Assembly: GCA_009823395.1 (NCBI GenBank)
Contig: CM020501.1
Location: forward strand, 11,708,361 to 11,772,360
Length of the DNA stretch: 64,000 nt
DNA from: Thamnaconus septentrionalis
Lineage: Eukaryota > Chordata > Actinopteri > Tetraodontiformes > Monacanthidae
Direction: 5' to 3'
Shown: one piece after another, positions 11,950 to 22,635 of the stretch
Numbering within the stretch: the first letter of the stretch is position 1
Layout of the letters: every line of letters starts with the position of its first letter
Program-made: the position numbers and the translations under genes
Notes under the pieces: model-generated
The model's database searches: none
Seen by the model: only the letters and a program-made list of their open reading frames with translations
Told to the model about the DNA's origin: nothing

Positions 11950-12467
11950 CTGCTGGAGGTGGGGAGGCGGTCAGACGCAGAATGAATACTGTGGATGTGT
12001 AGGCAGAGTGCGTGTGCGTGTGTGTTTCGTACTTACTGACACAGAGGCTGAGGATGATGTTTGACAATTTGATATTTTCAAATATGTTGGAAATGTTTTT
12101 ACATGGTTTCTGGCACTGTTAACTTATTTCATATTCACCGCTCATCACTATAATCTATGCGTGCTTATATTATTTTCCATTTCAATTTTTTTTTTGTCAT
12201 TTGGTATTTTTACAATTAGGGTTTTATACATGCAAAAAAAAAATCAGATGATCTTCCCATCATGACAATGTATCATTCCAAAGTACAGCTCTAGCGATGA
12301 AAATGTACAAATTTGTTCAAGTATTGGCCCAGTAGTATTCACCCTATTTTGTGAAGATTTAATATATCTTTGTGGACAAGTCAGACATCAGCACATTTGT
12401 GCATTACTTTCTAGGGTCATTGCTTGTATGCCCGGAATGTCTGGCATATATATATGTGTGCACACGC

Positions 12468-12513
<46 letters not shown>

Positions 12514-15358
12514 CGGACCTGCTGAGACAAAGAGTATACCCGCGCTGAGGATGACGTTGTATTTTGACTTGTAGAACTCACTGGCGGCAACGCACACACC
12601 TCCCAGGAACAGCAGACCCACGCTGAGGATGGGGAAGAGGCTGGATGCTCGCACTGCTCCTGCGGGCCCATCACATTACAAAAAAGTTAAACGGAAATTT
12701 TTCAGAAGCGGCGAAGCCTTTGGACCTTTTGTTGAAACATGCACGGCCGTTACGCACTGAGCAAGTACTCTGCAGCGTCCTGCTCGTAGTCGGCGTCCTC
12801 TGCAAAGTGATCTATGTCTTTGCAGACTCCTCGGAAAGTGCCTGCCAAGAGAACGAGAGGCGGCGTGAGTGGTTAATGCGTCCGACAACGATTGAGGCCC
12901 GCCGCTGTTCTGCACACGGTGAACATGCTGTGTTACCCACAGAAGTCGCACTCTTTGTGCCAGTAGCCTTGCATGCCGCCGAAAGTGACCTGCATGGGTC
13001 TAAATGTGACATTTACCTTCTAATGGACTGAACTCTATTGATGTTTCTGTGCCCACTGTTGTGCAACTCGGCTCCAAGCTGAGTTGTTGGAACTGACTTG
13101 ATTATTAGGTTGTTGGGTTTTTGTTTTTTTTTTATGTAGGAGGGAAAAATAAGAGGCAAACATTGTTTGAGAAGCATCTTGCTTGCTATCAAAGACAATG
13201 ACCTTAAATGAGTTGCCTTACTGATTTTTTATTTATTTACCTATTTTAATCATAAACATGAAACAATTCCCTTTCATAACTCATTACCTTACCTGGACGT
13301 TAAGCAATTTCACCCAAAGCCTGATTATCTGACTGTAATTTTCCACTGATTACTCATGGCTGGTGTGTTGGAGAGGGACAATTCAATCAGAGGACAGTGG
13401 AAGAAAGAATCTCTCACACTGGCCAACTTGCTGGAAGATGGAGATAATCTATTGTGATGTTTTGGTGCAAGGCCTTCATCAAGTAAAATGTGGAATTCAG
13501 AAAAAAACAGCTACAATATTTCAACTGTGAATTTCTACACGTAATGGTGACATTGCATTTCAAAATCTATTGAGTTAATCCAATCAGATGTCTCAGTGGT
13601 GACCTATGAAAACGGATGTATTTAACATTGACTATGACTGTGAGAGGTGGGGGAAAAAAATGACACAAAACTGTTGCACATGTTACACGCTCTCAGTAAC
13701 CTTTGCCCCAGCACCGCTTCTGTCCACTTGGAAGTGTATCAATAATTGTGTCCCTACATGCTGCACTGATTGACTGGTATTGATTTTGTGACTTGGTTTG
13801 CCATGACAACCACAACGAAACCCTTGCAGTGCATTCTGACTCGGGTATGGTCAGCAGGTCACATAGAACACTGCCTGAATGAGGAAATGTATGGTCAGGA
13901 GACAAACCAGGGTACAAATTTGCGTTTTAGTTGCACCTCTCCAATCCTTCCAAACAGAAAAAAATATTTGTTTGAAAAACGATTTTGTGCGCGGCACATG
14001 AGTTGGACAGAATTCCACTCTGAGGTCTTAGGTCTGAATAATGCACACAACCATTTCTCACTCAGCCTCTTCTTCCCACTACTTCTCTCAGTTCATGCAT
14101 TTTAACACTAAAGTCCCAAGATATATTTATTGCACATTATTCAAGGGCAGCATGGGTGCCAGTCCTCTGTGTATGTTGGCCTGCCTGTGTTCTGAGGAGT
14201 GATATCCTCTGCATACTTTATCACTTCTTCATTAAATATGTTGAGAGCTGAGAAATGGGACTCATTCCATTCAGTGACTGAGCACAGCGAACAATGGACA
14301 TCAAGTGTTGGGAAAATGGGGCGCTATTAAGGCGTAATAAATAATAATTGAAAACTTAAATTTTCTCCCCTAAATTGTCTGTCTTCCAGATGCACCATCA
14401 TGATTTTTTTACCATCAGACTATAACACCATCTGTATTTTAAATAAGCCCCTTTGGGCCAGAAATATATTGCCTTGTCCATTTTACTTTTAAAAATATAT
14501 TTGAAATGAAAAGTGCAGAATATTGTGTTTTCTTGTCATGTTGAATGCAAACAATTTGATATTTTCTCCCATAAACTTTATTTATATACTTTTATTTTTT
14601 TTATATTTGAACTTAATTCATATTCAACTTTCCGCACTATAATCTATTCTCACTTACATTTCTACATATTGTGTTGCATTTTATACATGCAAAATGTAAA
14701 TATATCCCATCATGATATTCTATCATTCTGAAGTATAGCTCTATCAATTTAGCATTCTACATATTACTTCAAGTATTGGCTTATTAGTATTCAGCCTTGG
14801 AAATTACAAGCTTATATTTAATGAAGATTTAATTTATTTAGCTGATTTTTGGCATTTGAATCAATCCTATTATAAGTTTAAATGTAGAACAAAAATCTCG
14901 TTGTGGCACAATGATTTCAATGACAGAATCATATGGAAGAATAGAGTTGATATGGCATGTGTTGAGTTGCGCTGTTGGGTAACTAAACTTTCCTTAGTCA
15001 CAACCCTTGATGGACCAAAGTTACTAGTAACATTCAGTATTGCAACATTTTTTTTTCTTGATCGACCAAATTATGGCATCGTTACGCTGTGCAGGCGAGC
15101 TCCCACGTGACCCGGTCGGTGATTGTCAGTGATTTTTTTCGTCCTACCTTCGGTACAGCAGGTCCTCCACAGACCCGAGTGGGTCAGCACCTCCTCGTTC
15201 TTGCGGACCGTCTCGTTGTCGTTCTGGTTCTTGGAGCGGCACATCCCGCGGGAGTAGAGCCAGTAGTCGGTACCCACGGCGATGGTCATGAGGCTGAAGG
15301 CGCAGAAAGCCCCCGCCGTGGTCAGCAGCATCATGGCGCCCCTGTTGCACAGCCTCAT
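11384..15358 (-). CDS. cacng3: cacng3: TARP gamma-3-type AMPA-receptor auxiliary (calcium-channel gamma) subunit
   Basis: A four-transmembrane claudin-fold protein. TARPs escort AMPA receptors to the synapse, anchor them through PDZ proteins and slow their gating. Coding exons on the minus strand: 15358-15148 (211 bp), 12841-12758 (84 bp), 12659-12519 (141 bp), 11949-11384 (566 bp), giving 333 residues. All joins have GT-AG sites and consistent phase. Exon 1 gives TM1 ([20 protein letters not shown]) and the claudin/TARP GLW-x2-CC motif (SGLWRTCC). Exon 2 encodes the conserved extracellular [14 protein letters not shown]. Exon 3 gives TM2-TM3 and exon 4 gives TM4 and the tail. The protein ends RRTTPV, a class I PDZ ligand. 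[21 protein letters not shown] matches CACNG3 better than CACNG2 or CACNG4. The cytoplasmic tail ([19 protein letters not shown] onward) is diverged from mammals. Confidence 0.92.
12060..12370. repeat. dispersed AT-rich repeat, copy A (cacng3 intron 3)
   Basis: Shares an ordered series of blocks with 14545-14840 in the same orientation: TTTGATATTTTC, TTCATATTCA, CACTATAATCTAT, TTTTATACATGCAAAA, CCCATCATGA, TTCAAGTATTGG, GAAGATTTAAT. It looks like an old, unnamed repeat family or a local duplication. Confidence 0.7.
12470..12511. repeat. (TG)n microsatellite at the cacng3 exon 3 donor
   Basis: About 40 bp of TG/CA lying immediately downstream (in transcript sense) of the exon 3 splice donor. 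Confidence 0.95.
12519..12659 (-). CDS. cacng3: cacng3 coding exon 3
   Basis: A 141-bp exon encoding [20 protein letters not shown] (TM2) and [14 protein letters not shown] (TM3 start). Its donor GTCCGG is weak, and a GT microsatellite lies a few bases into the intron. Confidence 0.93.
12758..12841 (-). CDS. cacng3: cacng3 coding exon 2
   Basis: An 84-bp exon between AG (GGCAG) and GTGCGT. It encodes [20 protein letters not shown] and the following residues up to LL, part of the first extracellular loop. It is too short to appear as an open frame by itself. Confidence 0.93.
14545..14840. repeat. dispersed AT-rich repeat, copy B (cacng3 intron 1)
   Basis: Direct, diverged copy of 12060-12370; see that entry for the shared blocks. 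The remainder of intron 1 (12842-15147) holds no recognisable exon. Confidence 0.7.
15148..15358 (-). CDS. cacng3: cacng3 coding exon 1
   Basis: Starts at ATG 15358-15356 ([11 protein letters not shown]) and ends in a GTAGGA donor. The 211-bp coding length equals the usual first-exon length of gamma-2/3/4 genes. It encodes TM1 and the start of the first extracellular loop with GLWRTCC. Confidence 0.93.
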
Positions 15359-15640
15359 GTCTCCTCCTGTGAAGTTCACACACTGCTGCTGCTGACTTTT
15401 GTCCCTCGGTGTGTGATCTCCGTGAGGAGCATGTTGCCGCCTGGAGAGAACTTGGTGCACATCTTAGACTTGACGCTGTGAGTGTGAACCGTGCATATCG
15501 ACTGTTGAGTCACTTCAAAACGTCCAGGGTAAACGTTTCACCAAGTCAAGCCAAAATCCCCCAATGGAGCCACGAACAGGTTCAGCTTTCTCTGGACAGC
15601 CTCCAGCTCAACTGTAGATGGCACCGGCTGGCCCCGCCCC

Positions 15641-15646
15641 TTATAC
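15641..15646 (-). promoter_or_regulatory. candidate TATA-like and GC-box region of the cacng3 promoter
   Basis: On the minus strand the sequence reads TATAAGGGGCGGGGCC about 280 nt upstream of the cacng3 ATG. It is a plausible core promoter, but no transcript evidence is available. Confidence 0.35.
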
Positions 15647-15666
15647 GGTTGAACCACGCCCCTAAG

Positions 15667-15705
15667 TCCAGCACCGTGGACAGCAGCACTGTCCATGGTG
15701 CTGGA
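15667..15705. promoter_or_regulatory. palindromic pair of RE1/NRSE (REST-binding) motifs upstream of cacng3
   Basis: The plus strand at 15667-15686 contains TCCAGCACCGTGGACAGCAG, close to the RE1 consensus TTCAGCACCACGGACAG. The minus strand across 15705-15686 contains TCCAGCACCATGGACAGTGC, also RE1-like. The two arms form a 17-bp inverted repeat with one mismatch and a 5-nt spacer. REST silences neuronal genes outside neurons, and cacng3, whose ATG is about 310 bp away, is a neuronal gene. Confidence 0.65.
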
Positions 15706-15709
15706 ATCT

Positions 15710-17192
15710 GTGTTTCCCATCGCAGCTGTTACAAGATGAGACTGTTTCTGACTAGTGAGGAGGAGAATCTTCAGATGTTTCTTCTACACCATGCATGTTC
15801 ATTTCCTCTTTCAGTTTCATTGAGATCACATCACATTCACAGGTGCCCACCCACTGACCTACTTTAATATTAATATTCAAATTGAATAATTTAAATCTAC
15901 ATTTTGATTTATTCCAAAACCCCATCTGCATGTCTCCCATCAACATTATCTGTCATAATCCAATATCACTCATTCCAAGAATTCTCTCCCATACTCTCCA
16001 CATACACAACACATAACTTCACAAAATTCCTAAACCACATCCTCCTCATATACGACGAGCAAGGACATAATTACCCCATTATGTACATGTATAGGAGCAG
16101 CAGTGTGTACATGTACAAAAAGTACCCTACTTAAATGCCAAGCGTTTTACACACCAATCGTTTGCAAACACAGTGATCTAGCACATGCCGTTCTGTAAAT
16201 AGTAGAACATTTTAATTTAGTTACTTAACAGATGTTTTCCACAGCGTGTGTGCCATTTTAATATCCTCATTAGTGTGTGAGAAGAACAAGACCTTCAGAA
16301 TTTAAAGTAATGGACTGTGCTGTACATATTCATATGTAACTGAAATGACTGAGATGGTGTGAAGAAACCAAAGCAATCAAAAGCTTATTAAAAGAAAAAT
16401 CAAGGTAACCTGTCAGTTGCTTTGGTGAGATTAAATATATTGATCGATTCAGGTGATGATGAGTCTCATTGAAAGAGTATCTCATCGAACATTGCGAAAT
16501 AAACTGTGGAATCCCAACTCCACAAACTTGATCACTCTTACTGCAAAGGCAGTTTAGGCCGACAGATAAGCACTCAAGAAGGACTTAGTTTGGTTTAATC
16601 CGGACTCATTAGGAAATCATGTTTCAATTGAACTGTCAGCCTACACACACGTGTGTGTGCACACGTATGACATATTGATCATGGAATGTCCATGATGCAA
16701 CTTCTTTCACAGGTCGAAGAAAATCAAGCAAACAAACATTGCTATTGACTGTTGTGGCACATACATTCAGCCACATTCACTCATGGCTGTTTTGCGTTAT
16801 AATTATTTTTAACTAGTTATTTTAGCCAGGACCAACTATGAAAAAAAAAAAACAACAAAAAAAATCATCTCAAACGGTGAGTTTTTTGCAGCTCATTGCA
16901 AATTGAGCAGAGACAAGGAAGGTGTGTGTTTAAACCTGTGTCCTCAACACCTTGCAAATGGTAACAGCCTATTTAGACCCATGACGCTCCATGATGGTTT
17001 GACAACACTTACAGCAGTTTAGTTTCTGTTCCAAAATCAATCTACAGCAGTCTGATAGAGAGAGAGACAGCAAGGGAGGAAGACAGGAAGAGAGCACGTG
17101 GACACGTGTCCTACTGGTGATGTGGGTCAGTCGTTGGATCATTGATCAACTAATGGACTTTCCAGTTTTAGAGTAAGGCTGACAGAGTTCTC

Positions 17193-17224
<32 letters not shown>

Positions 17225-18370
17225 CACACACACACACACACACACACACACGTCGTTCCCTCACAGACTTGGTATGTTAATCACACCTCAAGATGCTAAC
17301 CATGCAGTTTGAATACTCATTAGTGTTGCTCAAGCCAAATCTCAAACTACATTTAATTCATCCAATCTAATAGACAAGTAAAACGTGTTGCTATTCTCCT
17401 TTCCCCCAGTAGATGTCAGGCTACTCTTCGGCATTAAGTCTGGCACCCTATTGCTTAGAGGGCTTCATGGGTCAGAAGAGTGATGAAGTCATTGACCACT
17501 GCTCAAAATTATTCTTTCAGTTCTCCTTATTTTGTTGCTGAGCCCGTTGTTTTGAAAATATTGTGATTATTTGGTAACACTGCATGCTTTAATACACATG
17601 TAAAATTACCTGGTCAAACATTTCTTTCCCCCAAACACTATACATTTGACTCTGCATCACCATTTACTTAAACTTAATAGTGAAGAAGGCTGAACCCTAA
17701 AAACCAGCATCAGAAGACAGCATTGAAACCACTCCATGTTTGAGGTTGTTGTTTCCAGGCTACATGAAGTGCCTGTCGTCAAAAATGATGGTGATGTCAT
17801 GTCTTTTCATCAAATGAACGCTTACAGTATTGGCTTAAACGCAGTTCAATTTGGCCCTCAAATAGTAGAGTAGATTTGACATTTGACTTTGTGTCAAGAA
17901 ATGAATAAATAGGTGTTTGCTTGTTGTACACCTTTTTGTTTCTACGAACAAAAATAGATCTAAAGGAACCAATCGGGTTCAAGAAAAAAAACATTATAAA
18001 CAGAGAGCTTACTTCATAACTACATTAGCTGTAGACACCGAGCGTGCATTTATGTGCAGTTTCTACGGTGACATGCACACCTTTCCCGACAGGTGACCTC
18101 TTGACCTTAATTTCTATGTGACCTCAAAGCATTTGAGCTTTTATCTCGCGAGCTTCAAAGCAAGCAGTTAGTACTATAAAGTGTAAACTAGATTTCCGTC
18201 CAGTCCACTCGGTATTACAGTTTCCAGAAACCGAGATAGATTTACATTTATATTATTTTTTGTATTACCACGTGTTTTGAAGCACAAGCAAGAGAAAATG
18301 TGACGACCGAAGGCAACAACAATAAAAAACACAAAACGAATGCCGTTATTTTGACGTTTTGTGTTGTGTG
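15710..18370. other. intergenic region between cacng3 (minus) and rbbp6 (plus)
   Basis: The two genes diverge from here. The stretch contains a CT-CA compound microsatellite at about 17190-17252 and A-rich runs near 16850. There is no recognisable exon. It would hold the cacng3 upstream enhancers. Confidence 0.6.
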
Positions 18371-18377
18371 TACATAC

Positions 18378-18405
18378 ACTTCCGGTTCCGTGCGGCGCCA
18401 TTTTG
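18378..18405 (+). promoter_or_regulatory. rbbp6 core promoter: ETS and YY1 sites
   Basis: ACTTCCGGT (ETS/GABP-type, 18378-18386) is followed by GCCATTTTG (YY1-type, 18397-18405) at the edge of CpG-rich sequence. This arrangement is common at TATA-less housekeeping promoters with initiation close to the YY1 site. Confidence 0.65.
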
Positions 18406-19329
18406 GTGAAACGGCGAGGCTTGGACGAGCGTTTGTCTTCTTGCGGAGATTAATCGAGGATTACACTTGGATTCATACGTCTCAGCTTTTCTTTGATAAG
18501 TTTTCTCCGTCGATGAATTATCACACACTGTTCGCTGCCCGCGTAATCAGTTTGTTTCCCCCCACTCTTCGAAGGCTAAATTCTTCACTATAGCGCCATA
18601 ATCACTGTTAGCATTAGCTGCTAGCTGTAGAGTGGTGAGGTTACGTTAGCTAGTATTGAGCCACAGCATGTACGCAATTTCACAATTACATAGATAGCAA
18701 TTTCACAACTACTATTTAAAGATAGTTCAGTAGTAATTTGTCACATGCGAATCCATTGCAGGACCCTGTGCGCGGTTTTCGGACCTTGTGACTGGCGTTC
18801 GACTTGACTAAGCATTGTTCCGTGGGGGAAAGTGTCGCCCATTAAGGACTGGTTGCCAAAGGAGCCCGAGGGCCGCTTTTAGCCCCACTTGAAGTTCACA
18901 TTGCGGCAGCACAGCCGTCCCAACAAGGACAATTCTTCACGGACTTTACCCTATTCGCAAGTCTTTTTTATTTTTTTTTTTTTTTTTCTCAAATTGACAC
19001 TTCTGGATAGACTCTCCTGGATTTGGTGACACCCTTTGTGTTTTGTCGGACTGTAATGAACTGACGAGGCCCACTGCGCCACGCAATGGCGCACCGCCGT
19101 AACCCCCCAGTTTTTTCCGATGGCATTTAAAAGGACTTCTTGGACGAGCTGATCCCTTCTTTATTATTATTATTATTTTTTTTATTAGTCCTTTGTTTGT
19201 CCACGCTGTTACAGGGACTATCAGAATTAGCCCTTTATTGTCGGTGTTGACACTGCTTTATTTTGTGACCGTACCACGCATGTTTTTTTTTTTTAATTGT
19301 GCTTGATTGATGTGGTTAGACCTGTGAAA
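18406..19329 (+). other. rbbp6: rbbp6 5' untranslated region
   Basis: The leader probably runs about 0.9 kb from the ETS/YY1 promoter to the ATG at 19330. A GTGAGG donor near 18634 and an AG before 18763 could splice part of it out. It contains several upstream ATGs, among them short frames at 18668-18697 and 19086-19130, a run of T near 18970, and another near 19280. Confidence 0.6.
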
Positions 19330-19495
19330 ATGTCGTGTGTTCACTATAAATTTTATTCCAAACTGGACTACAACACAGTTACGTTTGATGGGCTGTATAT
19401 CACCCTCAGCGAGCTTAAGAAGCAGATTATGGGCCGAGAACGACTCAAGGCCACTGACTGCGACCTGCAGATCACCAATGCGCAGACTCAAGAAG
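19330..19495 (+). CDS. rbbp6: rbbp6 coding exon 1 (DWNN domain)
   Basis: ATG at 19330 opens [20 protein letters not shown], the start of the ubiquitin-like DWNN domain. It ends in a GTACGT-type donor in phase 1 after ITNAQTQE. Confidence 0.97.
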
Positions 19496-22400
19496 GTACG
19501 TCACCAACTGCCTGTTTTGTTGAGGCTCAACAAACTTGACGATTTTTTTTGATTGCACAATGTGATGATGAGTTTATTTGACAGTGAAATTGAATTTGTG
19601 AAAAAATATTATAAAGTTAGGTCTGATGAAACGGGATAAATTTGATAAAACGTTTTCTGTGAACAGTGTTTTATTTTGCAGTTTTAGCAGTTTGTGTGAC
19701 ATTTAGATTTAGTGTAAAAACATGATTATTCTATATTCTGGTGAATGTAAAGCCATTAGCATTTTGCTGCATTGTTTGTTTTATTTTTATTTTCAATGAT
19801 TTTGTTTGTTGTGATACATTATTTCTTATTAATTCCTCATCTGCCATGTTTTACAGAGTACACTGATGATGAAGCACAAATACAGAAACACTCGTCTGTG
19901 ATTGTCCGTCGCATTCCCATTGGTGGAGTCAAACCTTCTGGCAAAACTTACATTGTGTACGTATATTTTACAAAGTGTTTATTATTTTACACAAGTCTAG
20001 AGGATATTTGCTCAGAGTTCACAAAAAGCATTGTTAAGCCAATGCATCATCTGATGGTTGTGGTCTCTCTTGTTTTTTTTCTGCAGAAATCGTTCAGACA
20101 CAACTGTGGTGGGATCTTCTCGACCCGTATGTAAAACAAACCCAAAAATTAACACACACCTCTCACTTTTCTTCCTCTCCCCGTCCTTCTGCCTTTAATC
20201 ACCTCCCTAAGAACATTCTGTCAAATACAATTCAGTTGTGTGTACCTTCTGTTCACTGTGTGTTACATTTGTGTGGAGAGCTCAATCTCTATATGTGATT
20301 TGATGTCTTTAAGGGGTATCTTGAGGTACTACCGATAAAGCAGTTTGTCGTTTCTCTCTATAATCCCTGCTGTTTGTTTTGAAAGGAGCCAATTAAAGTT
20401 TAACCTGTGTCTTGAATGAGAAGAGATTGAGAAGAGAAACAACAGACGAATAGCCAGTGTTTTGACTGTTCAAAACGGAGCCATTGTTAAACTGTTTCCA
20501 CTTTATAAGTGATTGAGATAACACCTAAACTGTTAATGACTGTATTTCATATTGGAATGGTTTTGTAGCCTGATCTTGGGTGGGCAACTGTGTTTTGAAG
20601 GGGTTTTGTAAAAGGGGAAAATATGGTATTTTTGTATTCTATTTTTTAATTGTTTTTTTTTTTCTCCTGTCAACATATTTTTTCATGTGGTTCAAGAAAG
20701 CCAAATGAAGTAAACTGTGGTTAGGATTTTTTGTTAACTAACACCACAAGTGCACCACTTGCGCTCAGAGTGGAAGAGATTCCGAAGTTATTTTGCTTGC
20801 AAAATTTTTTATACTGACTTAGATTTGTTTTTTATCTAACATTTGCCAATGTGCCAATTGTTTTGCATGTTAACTTTCATTATGAGATGTTCTATTTTGC
20901 ACTGAGTTTGGACACATGACGTTACTCATTAAAGGCTCACAGGTGTTTTTCCAGTGAGTCCATTGCTTTGAGTTAATCATATTTATATAGTGTGATTTTT
21001 CCAAAGACGTGGGTTCCGGTTTAAAGTGTTTTTTTACACAACTGTGGTTATCGGACCAATAAGAAGTTAGTTTGGTTAAGTGAGATGCTTGGCCGTCATG
21101 ACATGATCGCAAATTATCTTGACCTATCACTAAATCCAACCTCCTCCGTGGTTGCTGCAGTCAAGGTTAAACTGGTGTAGTGTGTCCTGTAAGCTGTAAG
21201 CTGCAGAACCTGTCAATAAAGTTGTTGAGCGGTTCAATTTTGGAGCTGCTTTTACTGAATCCATGTGTGTTCCCTCCACAGCATTCTGCAATACCGAGTG
21301 TTTCCTTTGAGCAGCCTCCTCTGCTGCTGCGTTGTTCATTTAATATTTCCAAGGAAATTATTCTGATCTTTATTTATTTATTTATTTTAATGCTTTTGTG
21401 TTCTTTTTCTAACGGTTTACTGACTCTTGTTCTACATTGCAGAGAAACCTATACTTGCTGTGACCCTTTGTTTGTAATAGAGGGTGGGGCTGTTTTTGCA
21501 TTTGCTTCTTAAAACGAGACTTCAATTTTATGTCTGATCAGCACTAGTTTGTTAAATAGCCTGTCACCATGCCTTTCCTGCTTATTGCTGTACAGAATGC
21601 AGTGCTGAGCTGGATTTAAGGGTCGTTTAAGACAGCCATGACAACCTCCTCTGACAAGCCAATATAGCAATTAAATCCTTTTGGGTTGATGAAGAGAAAC
21701 TGCATGTTAAAGTGCAAAATTGAGATTTCCTTTGAGAAAAATGCCTTCAACCATAGCAGGAAAAGCTGTAGGTTTTTGACAGTTAGAAATCAGAAATGTG
21801 CGGACAGGTCAGGTGGCCAGGCAGGTGTTGGGTCTTGATGCAGATGCCCCTAGTTTTTGCTAAAGATAAAACTTAAAGGGCAAGCATGTCAATGGGGTTG
21901 ACTTGACTGCAATATTTTTTTTTATTACAGCCGTCATTCATCATGGCATTGCAATTGCTAACCCTTCCCTTCTGTACCTATAACATGTATACTAGACCAG
22001 GATTTGCGAGCATTGCCTTCAGCAAGGAAACATTATTGTCTACATTTTTAGTCGTGTTTTTTTTTTCTTTCTTTTTTTGGGAAAGAAGGTGTAATTTTTG
22101 CATTTAATTTGTATTTAGAGAGAGATATTAAATGTACAGAATTGCAAAATAGGCACAATCCTATTTTAGGCTTTCAGGATCTCTTCTGTTGTTAAATAAA
22201 TCTTAAAGGTTGATGTCAATAACCTTATAAGCAGATGTCCAACGAAACATTTATCCTAACTGAGACACGTACGTGTATTCCAGGGTTGTTACCGAACAAA
22301 ACTTTACTTTGGACAAAGACTGAGACGGCGACTCTTTCGTGACTTGACACAGATGTGGTGTGGAACTAAGGGCTCTTAACTTCCAGTGTCTGTCTATTGC

Positions 22401-22554
22401 ACATCATGTTAACAACCTTAACGTCTGTACTCTTGATTCTCCTGCAGACTGATTCCTCTCCTTCTATGTCACTTGCTCAACTCACCAAGGTATTGTTTTT
22501 GTAAATTTTCTATGTTGTAAAAATAAAGTCTCTCTCTCTCTCTATGTATATGTG

Positions 22555-22635
<81 letters not shown>

